In this document: positions 1-12,012 of the stretch, piece by piece | Layout of the letters: each line of letters opens with the position of its first letter | How positions within the stretch are numbered: the stretch's first letter is position 1 | Source of the DNA: Heterodera schachtii | Lineage: Eukaryota > Nematoda > Chromadorea > Rhabditida > Heteroderidae | DNA length: 64,000 bases | Reading direction: 5' to 3' | NCBI GenBank assembly: GCA_023374025.1 | Contig: SIJG01000003.1 | Coordinates: 3,898,873-3,962,872, forward strand | Position numbers and translations under genes: made by a program | Notes under the pieces: model-generated | What the model was told of the DNA's origin: nothing | What the model saw: only the letters and a program-made list of their open reading frames with translations | Database searches by the model: none

Positions 1-11
1 AAAAAAAAAAA

Positions 12-180
12 ATGTCTAACCAATTCTATTTGAATTTTGTTCTTCTCTTCCCTTCCATGCATATTTTGAACATTGAGAAACCAATACAAGGATTTTGGAA
101 AGAAATAAGAGGGACTGATATGTAAAATACTGTACATAAATAATGAATGAATTGGTCATTTATTTTTCTAAGAATTGCGT
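12..180. repeat. Paralogous block, copy 1 (copy 2 at about 58298-58451)
   Basis: A stretch containing TGTCTAACCAATT, TTCTTCTCTTCCC and TCATTTATTTTT in order recurs near 58.3-58.45 kb in the same orientation with scattered substitutions. In the right-hand copy the homology stops where a 249-bp inverted-repeat element (58452-58700) begins. No gene is visible in either copy. Confidence 0.6.
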
Positions 181-389
181 TTCAAATCTATTAAATCGCT
201 TATTTTTTAGTAGGGTATGTCTATGTACCGTATGCATTACCATCAGAATCTCTTTACCTGACTCTATCCAAACCAGTGATAATTAGCTAATCTTTCGAAT
301 TTAATTACCTATGGTCCTATGGTGGTGTAATTTCCTCCAAATGTTTCTCAATCTTTCCCTGTTTTTTCTTGTTTTGTACTTTCTTGGCT

Positions 390-575
390 CCGTTTACACA
401 TGCACTTCCGGCGTAATAAGGCACAACGCCACAACAAAAGCCAAAACAGTAACCAACGTCAATTGTGGCAGCAGTGGCGAAACTCACAGACTTTAGTGCA
501 ATATCGAGAGCCCAACAGGCGACAATTTCGGCACAAGTGCATGGCAAGCAAAGAATGCAGCAGCAGCCTAAAAAT
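390..575 (+). other. GC-richer, coding-like scrap of unknown origin
   Basis: This patch is clearly less AT-rich than its surroundings and reads partly open in two plus frames. A reading with a hydrophobic start (residues FLNLSLFFLVLYFLG) runs into a Cys/Ser/Thr-rich stretch and stops at 496. A shifted frame continues as GDNFGTSAWQAK. The jump between frames suggests an old gene fragment rather than a working gene. No family was recognised. Confidence 0.2.
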
Positions 576-654
576 TAATATAAATAAAATTTGTTAATTG
601 GTGCAGGGTAAATTATTTATCGAGAATTTTAGATTTATAGCTATTAATATGTGA

Positions 655-770
655 TTTAATATTTTTTCTGCATATTTGATATGAAGAGAGGGGCTCAAAA
701 ATAGATTTTTCGCTTAAATTTTTTTGTTTTCGTAAAGCTTTTTCGTGCATATAAATTTGGATAAGTGTCG
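655..770. repeat. Fragment of the TCCATATTT-type element family
   Basis: The phrase around AGAGGGGCTCAAAAATAG, together with TTTTTTCTGC upstream and ATATAAAT downstream, matches the left interior of the complete element at 25551-26230. No terminal repeats are present, so this is a scrap. Confidence 0.5.
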
Positions 771-3439
771 AAATACTCGCGTATTTCTTTTTGTTTTTCG
801 TCTGTTGCCAAACAATTCAAAATTTGCAATTTCTTAAACAATTTGAATGGCTTCCAATGCTGCTGATTTATCCAGAAGATCTTTTTCAATGCTAAACATA
901 ATTAATTAATAACAATGATTAATTTTGGTCAAATGAGTTACTTTATCTTCTGATTTGGGCATATACATTTTTCAATTTTTGCAACTTCTTTTTGTTCCCT
1001 TTTCAATTGTCTTCTTTATGCGAAAAGTATTATATGCTTCTAACTTTTTAAGTTTTTTAGTCATTTTTGATTCAATGTTTTCCAAAAAATTATGTAATAA
1101 TTCAAAAAAATTCATTGTTTCTTTGCGTGTCACCTGCGTAAGAAAATTTAAAAAATCAAAATATGTTATGTATTTTCATAAAATGGCATCCCTAATAATT
1201 AAATATTTTAAAATCTATTGAGAATTTAAATTTTATGTAATAAGCCAAAAAAAAATCATTACGTCTTCACGTGTCACCACCACCTGCTCATTATAAATTA
1301 TTTTATAATTATAAAATTAGTCATTTAAAAATTACATTTCTTTAATTAATTCAATTTTACCTCTTTTTTTGGTTTTTTCAGTTTTTCTAATAATTCATTT
1401 TTCTTATCATTAAATTCCTTTTCATGTTTTATTTGCTCATTTTCCTCAATTCCATTGTATTGTTTTGGGTTGTGTTTGTCAATAAATTCAATGAATTTCT
1501 TCAGCCATTTTCTTGTTTCTTCAACTGATCGGTTGTTGATTTACATTTTCGAAATTCTCTTGTTCATCTATCGTTTTTTTTTGTCCTTATTTTTGCTAGG
1601 ATTTTTTTCCTCGTCTTTTGCATGAAACACCTTTGTAAAAATTTTAATTAAGTAATTAATTTTTTGAAAGTAAACTAATTCTATAAAATAAGTGTAAGAA
1701 AATGAATAAAAATCTATAATTGCAGGAAGTCGACCAAATTAGGCCTGCTAGAGAGTATTTTCAGAAATTCGAGATTTAAAGAATTGACCGCGAGAGTCGA
1801 GACAGATATTTTAATAGAAAATTGACAGGAAAATTTTTCAGAAAATTTATTGAATTTTTCATTGTAATAGTTTTGAATAGAATTAGGTGAAATTAAGAAG
1901 AATTTTAAGTTAGGAGCTGCCGATAAAGAATATAAACTATAAAAAGTTCGGGTTGATACCATAATACATCGATTTAAAAAAGTACATATATGATTACTGT
2001 TACAGAATTAAATTACTTTTCCATTCAAAAATGAGTGGGTTTAGAGTTGAGAGCTTAGAGCATGATGTTTTAAGTTTTTTTTTTAAATTTTTTTAATGGG
2101 CATTTCGCTCGCATTAAGTGACCAAAGCAAAATTTAATTAAGGAAAAATTGTAGATACAGATTCTGACCATATTCATCATGAATGCTCCATCGATTAACC
2201 TATTTAAATTCGACTTTTCTTGCATTTTTTCCTGGTATTACTAAACAGTATAGCATTTATTTTCTTTAAATAATTTATGGTTTTTCATAATTCTGTTTTA
2301 TCTATTTCCTGAAATTCAATGTTCCCATTGTTAAAAAATTTCTCAACAAATTCCTTAAGCTAGACGATAAAATAACAAATGTAACCATTAATGGCAATAA
2401 TGACACAATTGAGACTTATTTTCAAAAAAATAAACAAAAAATAGTTCATTACCGATTTTCCAATTTCACTTTTTGACTCATCCTGATGCTTTTCCACGAT
2501 GCTTTTCTCACTGGTGATTTGTTTGACTTTTATGCTATTCACATTGGGTTTTTGATTACTCATTTTCCCATTAAAGTAATTATATAAAATAAAAATAAAA
2601 ATTATTTTTCTGTTTTTCTTTTAAAGGTTAAAATAAAAGGCATTAATTAATAGGGATGCGATTTTTAGGCAAATGCATAAAATTTTTGTGCAGTTAAGCC
2701 GTACAGATAAGCACGAAAAACGCATTTTCCGCTTGGTTTGGCGTGTCTACGATGACTTTTATAATGCCTAACTTTGCCTATTTTGGACTTTTTTTGCTTA
2801 ATGCCTAAACGCCTATTTTTGTGCCTAATTCGCCATTTTTGGCGCCTTTTTCAGGATTTTCGGAAAAAACCTTAACAAAAATGCAATAAAAATTAAAAAT
2901 ACACCCCTAAGAATTGAAAAAAAAAAATTCACAAAAATTGATCCTCAAAATTCAATTATTTTTTCTTCATAAAAATTTTTGGTTTAAAAATTATTTTTAT
3001 CGAAAACAACTTTTTAACAATGAAATATAGGCAAAATAAGTTTTTTGGTTAATTTTTACGTGTTTTGCAACCTAAAAAGCTTTAATAAAAAAATTTTATT
3101 TGCCTATTTTAGTGCCTATTTGAGGATTTTAGTGCCTGTTTAATGCCTATTTTGCGATTTTTTTATGCCTTTTTAGGTGCCTATTTCGCGATTTTTTGTG
3201 CCTAAAAATCGCATCCCTATTAATTATTGTTGAATACCGAAGATTTATAATTTTCGATGCTATATTAAAAAGTCAAAAATTTATTAACAATTAAAAAATT
3301 AAGGGTTAACTTTACCTGGCTTTGAAGAAGACTCGCCGTGCATTTTTGGCACTTTGCCAATGCGACTGCCACTTGTGCATTCATAGCAAAGCCAAAAAAT
3401 GGCAAGATAAAGCATAAAAAAAGAGAAGCGATTCTTCAT
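695..3439 (-). CDS. Possible secreted, charged protein gene, partly resolved
   Basis: The best-supported part is the first exon (3439 down to 3316). It starts with ATG, encodes a basic Met-Lys-Asn-Arg start, a hydrophobic core (FFMLYLAIFWLC) and then a Ser/Gly/Lys-rich stretch, and ends at a consensus CCAG|GTAAAG donor: a classical signal-peptide exon. Downstream on the same strand are coding-like segments at 2563-2454 (MSNQKPNVNSIKVKQ start, donor TCG|GTAATG), about 1530-1367 (Lys/Glu-rich, KWLKKFIEFIDKHNP), about 1131-970 and 888-695 (acceptor TTTAG, then a frame containing ATDEKQKEIREYF and DTYPNLYARKSF). Phases could not be made continuous through all segments, so this may be one gene, two genes or a decayed gene. 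A hAT-type element (2651-3219) sits in the first intron. No family was recognised; secretion is inferred only from the signal peptide. Confidence 0.35.
2651..3219. mobile_element. hAT-type non-autonomous element, GCCTATTTT subfamily
   Basis: The ends are inverted repeats: TAGGGATGCGATTTTTAGG on the left and its complement ending CGCATCCCTA on the right. The flanks TTAATTAA and TTAATTAT match at 7 of 8 bases, as an 8-bp target duplication. The interior repeats GCCTATTTT/TAGTGCCT words on both sides and contains an ACACCCCTAAGAATTG phrase. There is no transposase ORF. An 8-bp duplication and a TAGGG end fit hAT elements; the assignment is inference. Confidence 0.75.
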
Positions 3440-3975
3440 TTTGTTGAAATAAAGAGATATCTCTGCTGAAATTCAATTTTTAATTTATAGGCAAACATAT
3501 TCAATTAAATTTGATAGGAAAATTTCACTTTTACGCTTTTCAAATAAATTATTTTTTGACTGAAATGAGAGTTAAACACGCTGTACGAGACAAATCTTAA
3601 AAAAATATAATCAAAAAGAAAGAAAATTATAATTAAAATTAATAAATATTAACATACGATGAATGAAAATTATAGAAAGCTATTTGAAAAAAAAAGAAAT
3701 GGACAACTTCAGATAGTTCTGCTGCTTTTTATTGGAAAAAATGTGTGCGTATGCGCTGCGCGTTTTAGAAAAATCACGAGATTTTCTAAAGCATTAAAAT
3801 AAATTTGATATTTTTATATACATTAATATTATAATTGAAAATTATTTTTATGAAATTTTTTTACAGCGAGTGTCATTTAATTGACTTTGCATTTTAACAT
3901 AGTGATTGATTTATAAGCATAAGTTTTGGCATCATGTATAATAAAAAATGATTTTTTTTTTTTTTTTGTATTTAG

Positions 3976-4747
3976 TTCAGTTGAGTCTGTGCCTACTCCG
4001 CTCAGGTGATTTTACCAAAATTAAATTCAAAAATCTGTTGAAAATTTTTGAAAAATTTTCAAAAACATCCTTTTGCTTCTCCTTCCATCCTTTCAGAGCT
4101 TCCTCAGTCGGTTCGTGCTCGTTGGTGGTAAGTCATTTTCTATTTAAATTTTCAAAAATCCATTTAAAAAATTCTCAAAATTTAGGCACGTATTGGCGCT
4201 CTGTTCGCTCCTATGGTAAGTTCAGATAAATTTGTGATCAAACCCTTTGATCGCATTTCACCAACCATTGAACGCGTCGCGTCGTTAGGGTTCACTAAGG
4301 CTTTCTCCCCCTCCATGAAATTTTTTATTTTTTTCAAAACATTTTTCATTTTTTCAACAATTTCCAACGAGTTTCGGTTACCTTATCTATCCCAACTGAG
4401 TCCCGAATTATCTAGCTAATTAACAGCTCCCATCCGAATCCCAATTTGCTAATTAATTAATTGACATCCTCCATCCGACTCGCACCTTTCAGTTGGTCTT
4501 CCTCAACTCCTTTTGGGCTGTGAGTGTTTATTTGGCGGTTGTGCTGCTCGGCACGCTCAACTTGACGGTGTCATGTCTGTGGTTGGTCGAAACCAAAGGC
4601 ATCAGCTTGGACTCCGTCCGATTGGCACAAATGTCAGCGGAAGATGAAGCGGATGCTGGCGGAATGGAAGGGATGAAGCGGAATGATGAGAGGACACCAA
4701 CGGGCAAGGATATAGAGGGGGCGGATCAAGCATTGGTGAAGCCGTAA
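3976..4747 (+). CDS. SLC22-type (organic cation/anion) transporter, 3' exons only
   Basis: Four exons encode the C-terminal end of a major-facilitator transporter: about 3976/3981-4005, 4097-4127, 4186-4215 and 4493-4747 (stop TAA). Joined, they read ESVPTPLRASSVGSCS then LVARIGALFAPM, which matches the SLC22 signature after TM10 (E-x-x-PT-x-x-R, CS-x-x-ARIG, AP). The last exon carries a transmembrane helix (VYLAVVLLGTLNLTV), then LVETKG and an acidic tail. All three introns have GT-AG ends. Upstream exons for TM1-TM10 are absent, so this is a truncated duplicate of the longer minus-strand copy at 53648-56263. It is probably not functional alone. Confidence 0.7.
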
Positions 4748-4749
4748 TA

Positions 4750-5420
4750 GGCGGGGAGTGAACGACGGAGGCCTCCGTTTTCGGGGATCTCCTCCGGCGT
4801 GGATATCCTCAGTTTAGTCGTTTCTCGGTCTGAGAAGCCACGTTTCCTGGGATTCCCGTCCTTCGGGTTCAAATTTTGTTATTATTACCATTGAAAATTA
4901 TAATTCATTTTAATGCTTTAATCAAATTTTGAACCTTTACACATTTTTAATTGTTAACAAAGGCACATAATTTTTATTTGATTACATTTTATGTTCTTCA
5001 CCGCACAATTAAAGATGATCTAATTCTTTATTTTAACTGTTCTACCACTCAAAATATTTTGTAAAAATATTTGGCCAAAAATTTGAAAAATTTGTTAACA
5101 ATAGTATACTGTACATAACGAATTTTGGAGAATTTACAAATTTATAAAAGAAAATAATTTCTAAATTTAAATTTTAAAAATGTAAATAATTTAATTAAAT
5201 TTTGAGAATAATTCAAAAAATCTTATAATTATTTAGTAAAAAACCGTCGTTCGGATTTCGTATTTTTGTGTTTTTAGGGCGTTTTATGTTCTCGTTTATT
5301 TTAGTGTAGTTTTTTCATATTTTATTCTTCGATTTAAATTCTTTGGAAAACATATTGCAATGGCAAATGCTACAAATTGGCATTGGAAACGGCAATTAAA
5401 ATGGCAAAATTTAAAGTTAA
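4750..5420. repeat. Duplicated 3' flank of the SLC22 gene (three copies)
   Basis: The segment after the transporter stop (motifs GATATCCTCAGTTTAG, CCTTCGGGTTCAAATTTTG and AGTATACTGT) recurs inverted at 13290-13960 and again at 53230-53640. It is AT-rich and non-coding. It marks the edge of the duplicated cluster and shows that the 13-kb copy lost the transporter exon. Confidence 0.7.
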
Positions 5421-5639
5421 GAATTTATTTTTATTTTTTTTTTCCGAATACAAAGAAAATTAATTTATTATAAAAACTGATGAAATTCCCAAATTTTTAA
5501 AAAAGCCAAAAAAGTTGCTTCAAATAGGTGTTGCAACATTTGCGCCCCGAACATTTTGCGCCCCGATTGTGAATAAAAAATTTATTAATGAAATTACCTT
5601 TCCCAAGGGCTAATGTTTGTTTATTAAAATCCAATTATC

Positions 5640-6460
5640 AATTCCTTTCGTTGTCAGACGAAATGAAATTGCGTGGCTTTTTGTGGACAGTAATTTCATA
5701 ACAAAAATGTCGGACGAATTATTATTGTCCACCAAAATCGAATGTTTTGCGAAGACGGAATACCAACAACCTTTTGAAGGAAAATTACTTTAATTTATAT
5801 TTTTAATGAAATTAGCACCGTAATCTTTCGTACAATAGACTAGGGTTAAGCCCCGAGCCCTCGGGGGGCAAAAAGTCGGGGGCCGGGGACCTCGGGGTGC
5901 GACATGTCGGGGGTCGGGTCGTTCCCGCCTTCGTGGATGAATTAACTTTTAAATTTTTAAAATGCCGGAGTCCACAATCCCCCGAAATAGTGTCGGGGGG
6001 TTGGGTGGCAAAAAGTCGGGGGTCGGGGACCTCGGAGGACGACATGTCGGGGGTCGGGTCGGGGAATAGGTCCAAAAAAACGTCTCGGATCGGGTCGGGG
6101 GGCTCGGGGTCGGGGCTTAACCCTACAATAGACAGTTAAACATTTGTCGCCACTGATTTCGAGGTTTTTGTGACAATCGGTGCCATCCCAGTAATTTTTT
6201 TGTGAATTTAAGGCACCTTAAAATAAATAATTGCTTTTAAAATTATTTTAGTCCAATTCTTGAAGGATTATTTTATAAGAGGTTTAGTTAATTAAAAATG
6301 TTTACTTGTCAAAAAATAATGAATTTTATTTAATTTTTTTTTCACTTTGGCTTAATTCACCATTCTCTTCTGCTTCTCTTCTTTATCCATTTCGCTGATT
6401 TTTCGCATAAGTTTCTTCTGATTATTTTGAAATTGTGAGATTTGTTTCTCAGCAGCTTAA
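5640..6460 (-). pseudogene. SPRY gene remnant, minus strand, split by a transposon
   Basis: Reading the minus strand, a coiled-coil exon (about 6458-6365, start AAEKQISQ-like after TTTTAAG) is followed by an N-terminal SPRY exon (WDGTDCHKNLEISGDK-like, about 6205-6135), which continues past a 285-bp insertion, and a second SPRY exon around 5790-5640 containing a (Y)SVFAKH-like stretch. The segment is the inverted counterpart of the plus-strand remnant at 12013-12280 and of the coil exon at 52746-52855. Frame changes and the inserted element at 5841-6125 show it is dead. Confidence 0.6.
5841..6125. mobile_element. hAT-type MITE, GC-rich TCGGGG subfamily
   Basis: Perfect 16-bp inverted ends, TAGGGTTAAGCCCCGA and its complement, are flanked by an exact 8-bp duplication CAATAGAC (5833-5840 and 6126-6133). 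The interior is strikingly GC-rich and built from GTCGGGGACCTCGG and GACATGTCGGGGGTCGG repeats on both sides of an AT-rich centre. It interrupts a SPRY remnant: the uninterrupted relative is at 12100-12130. Confidence 0.9.
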
Positions 6461-6869
6461 AATATAATTAATTATTGCAAGCGAACGGTGCTATGACGTC
6501 ACTCAAAAACCATCAAAATAAAAAATGTTGACAGAAAATTATTCATAACATCGCCGAAAAGAATCAGATTTTATTTTACAAGGGAACAAACATTCCGAGC
6601 TGTCAGTCGGAAAATGCATATAAACGATATACCATTGGATAGAGCAGGGCCAACTTCTATTGTGAATTTTTAATTTTAGCGGTGCATTTTGCCTCCTTCG
6701 AGAGTTACAGGGCCTCAAAAATGCGAATTTCATTGCCTCAGGGCACATTTCGACAGAGGGAAAGGAGCGAGAATGAGTTGCACGGTTGGTTAAAAATGGG
6801 TTTTTGGTCCATGGGTTCAAATCCACATGCCTGTAAAAAATTTTTTAAATTTATTTTGGGTTTTTTGGG

Positions 6870-7790
6870 CGGGCAATTATGAATTTTGACATTCATTTCG
6901 CCCAATTACGAACCCCAAACAAAAAGCAATTTTAGTCCCGGTCCCGGTCCCGTGGCACTCTAAAATAAATACATTTTGGAGATGAATTTTTGGAAAATTT
7001 TTATTTCTTAAGGGGTTTATTTTTAGAAATTTTTGGGTCGATTCTTAGGGGTGTATTTTTAAAATTCCCAAAAAATCGATTCTTAGGGGGTATATTTTTG
7101 GGTCCACTAGAGGCTTTTTCTAAGGTATTGCTTAGCGATTAGACAATTACCAAAAAAGTTATAACATGAAAATGGCGAAAAGTCGAAATTTTTGAAGTTT
7201 TTTCACCATAAAATTTTTCCAGGCTTGGAAATCTTTTTGTTTTGTGTTATGCTAATAGAGCATGTTAAGAGCTTTCGAATGATACCTAGATTGTTGGATT
7301 TGGATGCCAAAGAAAAAAGCTTAAGTGGAAAAACGAGCTGGCGCCCAAACGCCAGCGCCAGCCCGCGCCCAAACGCGTGGGTCCCGTATTTTTCGTTTTT
7401 ATTTGAATTTTTGTTAACAAATTTTGGACAAAACGCCAAAAATCCATTTTTTGAAAAGAAATGCGCGGGATGAAGTTTCTTTTGGCATTTTTAATAGTAA
7501 AAATCTAAAAATAGTATTTAAAAACAAAATATTACTAAACAAATAAGCATAAATGTGCAACTCCCGTTTCATTTTCCAAGATTCCTTTATTCTATGTAAA
7601 TATTTTCGTTTTTATTAATTTTTGCTAACAAATTTTGGGCAAAACGCCAAAATAGGCAAAAATAGGCTCTTTCAAATTTTTTTAGGCTTTTTAGGCGCTA
7701 AAAATAAAAGCCTAGAAAATAGGCACTAATAACTCGAAAAGTAGCTTAACAACAGCCCAAAAAAACATGTTTTTCGTACGTCCCATAGTG
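6870..7790. repeat. Gene-free stretch made of transposon scraps
   Basis: It contains a right end of the CCCGGT-type element (GTCCCGGTCCCGTGGC, about 6934-6963), several copies of the TTCTTAGGGGTGTATTTTT phrase (7010-7100), a foldback fragment with GCTGGCGCCCAAACG (7330-7370), and a segment at 7690-7790 that is the inverse of 22365-22450. No gene is visible. Confidence 0.5.
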
Positions 7791-8033
7791 CAACGTTAAT
7801 AACTAATTTGTTTGTTTGACCTTTTTTATGAATTGTATGATTTCTCTAGCCCTTTTCTTCATCTCTGACTAATATTTTGTTTTTAATAGTTCACCAGTCT
7901 CTGTGCTTGTGAAAGAAAACAGTGCAGTCATAGTCATAAATTCACTCTCCGATCTCTACCCAACGCTTTTCCACGATTTATGTATTCATTTTGTTTTTTA
8001 TTTCGTTTCTTTCAGATCCAATCGATTTTAAAA

Positions 8034-11000
8034 ATGCCGAAACGACGAAAAGATTCTTTTGTTCAGTCATCATTGGGGGGAAATGACAATGGCCAAACTG
8101 CTGAGGGAAGCAGTGCGAATTCGGTTGCTGCTGATCATCTGCAACAACAACAGCAGCAGCAGACGGTGATTTTGATGAGATTTGATATGAGTTTGAAGAA
8201 GTTATCCCCTTTTTAATTTACAGAAATTGAATGAAAAATGTGCCAAAATGGAAATGGAACTTACCGTCGCCAAATTGGAGTTCGAAAACGTGGGTTTTAA
8301 ATAAAAAAGGAGGGGTCGGCGAGTGACCGTGGAATTTCCAAACGAAACTAAAGATTTTTTTAAAATTACTTTTACTTTCTAACCTTTTTACATTACTTTC
8401 TAACCTTTTTACATCGATTCTGACCGTTTTTAAGCAATTTTGAGTTTGGGACCTCAGACCGATATTTACCTAAAATTGCATAGCTTATAAAATTCAAAAA
8501 AGAAAAACCTTTGACTTTAATTCCAGGGGGCATTAAAAGCTGAATCGAAGCAAAGAGAAATGATGGATGAATTGGAAGCCTTGAAGAAGAAGATGGCCAA
8601 AATGGAAGAGCAAAAAGAGGGTGAGAAGAAAAAATATGAATTTCAAATTAAAAGAATTGGATAATTTAAAATTTTTTTATTATTGAACTAATTATAAGGG
8701 ATGCAAATTTAATTATACGCTCTCTGATTACTAAGAAAACTTTTTTTATTTTTACGAACAAAAATTAGCCAAAAGATTTCTCCATTATTCGGTTGTGTTT
8801 CAAAAATTTTAGGGGACAAAAATATTGTCTAAATTTTTCTGACTTTTTAGGTAAACTTTTTAAATTTTTCTTAGATTAAAAAAATTAAAAATAATAGGGG
8901 ATATGTAGTGCTACAATTCTAATACCAAGATTGATTAATTAGACTAAGTTTAAGCTAACTTATATTTTATTATTTAGCAAATAATACGATTTTCTCTAAA
9001 ATGAATGGAGGGAAAAAGTCTTTTTTACGCCAAAAGAAACGCAATTAGTGCACCAACAAATAACCAAATAAACTTCCCAAAACTCTCGACCGTGGTTGTT
9101 TTTTCATTTTTCAACTTATTTTGAGAATTTAAATAAAAATTCTTACACAAAATCCAAAAACATTTTTTTTTAAATATATTCATTTTCTGAATTATTTAAA
9201 ACATGAAAAAAATGTGAATTTGATCATTACTTCTATAAAAGTTAATTAACTCAATTTGAAATAATAAAGTTTGAGGTTGGATTTCCAACTCTTGTCCGGC
9301 GCAAATGGATTCTCTTTTAAAATTTACTTGGATTTAATTTTCGAGAAAAATCACCCCAGGGGTTTTAAAGTCAGAAAACCCGATTGTCAAAAAACCCGAT
9401 TTTGACATCTTTTCAACCTTAAAAAAACTTTTAAAAATCAAATGGTGAAAATATTTTTTAATATGTAAAACATACAAATTTTACATTTTTTAAAGTAAAT
9501 AATTGTTTTCTATTTTAAGCAGCTGAGGAACGATTCTCACAATTACAAAATGATCAGAAGAAAATTGTGGAAAAAATCATTGAATTGGAGAAGCAGCAAA
9601 AAGAACAGTCAAAAGGCGAGGAGAAATTTTAATTTGGCAATATTAAATAATTACATTTAAATTTAAAAATTGATTCGCTTTTAAGCTACTGCGGAACAAT
9701 TGCCGAAAATTGTGGAAAAAGTCATTGAAATGGATAAAGAACCGAAACAGAAGAGAACGGTGAATTAAGGGAAATGGGGAAATAATTAAAATTTATTTTA
9801 TAAAAAAAACAATAATAAATAATTTTCAAAAAATTTAGAATTTTTTTTGGACACGGTGGGGTCAAATTTTGTGTCAACTTTTTGGCTTTAAATTTTAATG
9901 TCTTACAATTAGTAACATATTTTTGGCAAAAAAAAATTCGTTTAATTTCGGCAGAAGGCATTCCAAGAAGAGATTGAGAAAAAGGTCATGGAACGAATTG
10001 ATGTGACAGTGCAGACGAAGGTTGACAAAATGGAAATGGCACATCAACAGCAAAAGGGTAAGGAAAATGAGCAACGATTACTGTACCTACCGTAACATTG
10101 TTTATTACTGTCAATTATTAATTGAATTTGTTCCAATTTAAGTTGTGACTGAAAAGGCAATTTTTGAGCGAATCGGTGAATTGGAGAGACAACAAAAACA
10201 GCAAGGGGAAAAGGAGACAAATGGCGAGTTGTTACTTAAATAATTTATCCATTTTAATATTTTCAATATTATTTTTTTAAATTATTTTTTAAATCTAAGT
10301 GATTTTCAGGGGTTTATATTTTAAGAAATACGGTATACGACTTTTGGAAAATATCAATTTTAATAAATAATCGGTTTTCTATTTTTAGCTTTTGAGGAAC
10401 GATTCTCACAATTGCACAATGATCAGAAGAAAATTTTGGAAAAAATCACTGAAATGGAGAAGCAGCAAACGAACGTTCAAAAGGCGAGGATAAATTAAAG
10501 AATAATTAAAATTTTCGGCTTTTCTTTGATAACTGCGCAATGCAATTGAATATTTTTCGAATCCTTTAATTATTGAAAACATTTAGTATTCATTAGTCAT
10601 TTTGACTCACGGCAAAATTAATACAATCAGAGAAAATATTAAACTCCACCGATTCTGCGAAAAAATATGCTAAAACCATAGGAATATAATTATTAAATTT
10701 ATTTTATCATTTAAATAAATAAATAATTAATTGTTTTCTATTTTAAGCTGCTGAGGAACGGTTCTTACAATTGCAAAATGATCAGAAGAAAATTTTGGAA
10801 AAAATCAGTGAAACGGAGAAGCAGAGAAAGAAAAAGGTGAATGAATGGAGAGAAAAATAAAAAATATTTTACGGTAAAAATAATTTTTTATTTAATACAT
10901 TATTATATAATAATTATTAAAAAATATAGAATTATTTACTTTCAGGTGTTTTTAAAATTCCAAGAAAATTGTTGGGATTCTTTCGCTTGTGACAATCTCA

Positions 11001-11739
11001 TCGAAATCAGTGGTGACAAAAGTCTCATTGTCCATCATAAGGGAAATGCTACTGGTATTTTTAAAATTTACATCAAAATTAAATTTCTCCTAAAAAGCTT
11101 GGCGTTCCGTCTTCGCAAAATATCCGATTGTGCTGAACAAACATTTGTCTGACTTTTTTTACTATGAAATTTCAGTTCAGAAAAAAGAAAAAAGCAAGTA
11201 AGCGAATTTGGTATAAAAAGTGAAATATTTTATTATTTATTTCTTCTTTATTCAGTTGGGTCATGTTCGGATTCGCTGTTAAACAGCAGACAAAATTGGA
11301 TGGACCAATTCATCGTGAAAAGGGCACTTATGCATTTTACAGTAATGGTTATATTTGGATTAACGGAAAAGGAAAGGGAAGAAATGCCGAATATTCCTAC
11401 GGTGTTGGTGATACCGTAGGAATTGGCGTCAATTCGGCCAGTCGGCAGATGATTTTTACAAAGAATGGACTTCGTTTGGGTTGGCAAATTAAATAGTTCA
11501 TAATAATAAATAAATTATTTTCTTTTATAATCTAATTAATTGCCTATTTTATGCTAATTTATTTTCATGTTTAAAATGATCAAAAATCCCTTAACTTTTT
11601 CACAGATACTTCTGATTTTTTGGTTGATCCATCTTTTTCTGATGGTTCTCTTTATCCATTCGTTTCTTTGCTCTTCCCTGGTGACAAAATTGAGGCCAAT
11701 TTTGGGCCCAATTTCAAATTCGATTTGGCAACTCTCTGA
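8034..11739 (+). CDS. Coiled-coil/SPRY domain protein, gene A (chimeric, possibly damaged)
   Basis: Exons: 8034-8165, 8224-8289, 8527-8620, 9520-9615, 9686-9759, 9955-10057, 10143-10223, (10389-10483), 10748-10836, 10946-11054, 11098-11197, 11256-11479, 11606-11739. The start encodes MPKRRKDSFVQSSLGG and a seven-residue Gln run. Middle exons are heptad-like (QLQNDQKKI, EKIIELEKQQ). The last four form a SPRY domain (NCWDSFAC, WRSVFAKYP, GTYAF, YSYGVGDTVGIGVN, IFTKNGLRL, DKIEANFGPNF). Exon 10389-10483 is one base short relative to its paralogues and breaks the frame. Skipping it restores phase and gives about 433 residues. SPRY domains are protein-interaction modules; no signal peptide is seen, so secretion is not supported. 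The 5' half matches gene A' and the 3' half gene F. It could be a working gene with exon skipping or a recent pseudogene. Confidence 0.7.
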
Positions 11740-12012
11740 AGGAAGAATTAATTATTCACTAATGTTGTTGATCAATTTGCTCTTTTTATTCATTTTTATG
11801 TTTTTATTCTTCAATTAAAATTTGGTTAGCGCTTTTAGTTTATATTTCAGCCATTTTTTTGGAGGGAGTAGGACAAAAAGTCACCGGTCGATCGAAATGT
11901 CGCCGCAAAAAATACATATAAATTCTCAAAAATTCCAACCCAAACGCAAGGAGTACCAACTTTTTTTGCCCTTTTCCCACCTTGTAAATCAAACATAATT
12001 TAAGAGTTTAAG

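Noticed and set aside
311..496. Short ORF with a hydrophobic start as a secreted protein
   Set aside because: The frame ends after 61 codons and the coding-like signal moves into another frame, so a working gene is not supported.
4182..4367. Minus-strand frame across the SLC22 exons
   Set aside because: Antisense shadow of the transporter; the plus strand has consistent splice sites and family motifs.
5812..6139. Open frames over the GC-rich segment at 5.8-6.1 kb
   Set aside because: The segment is a MITE with 8-bp target duplication; the frames follow its repeats.
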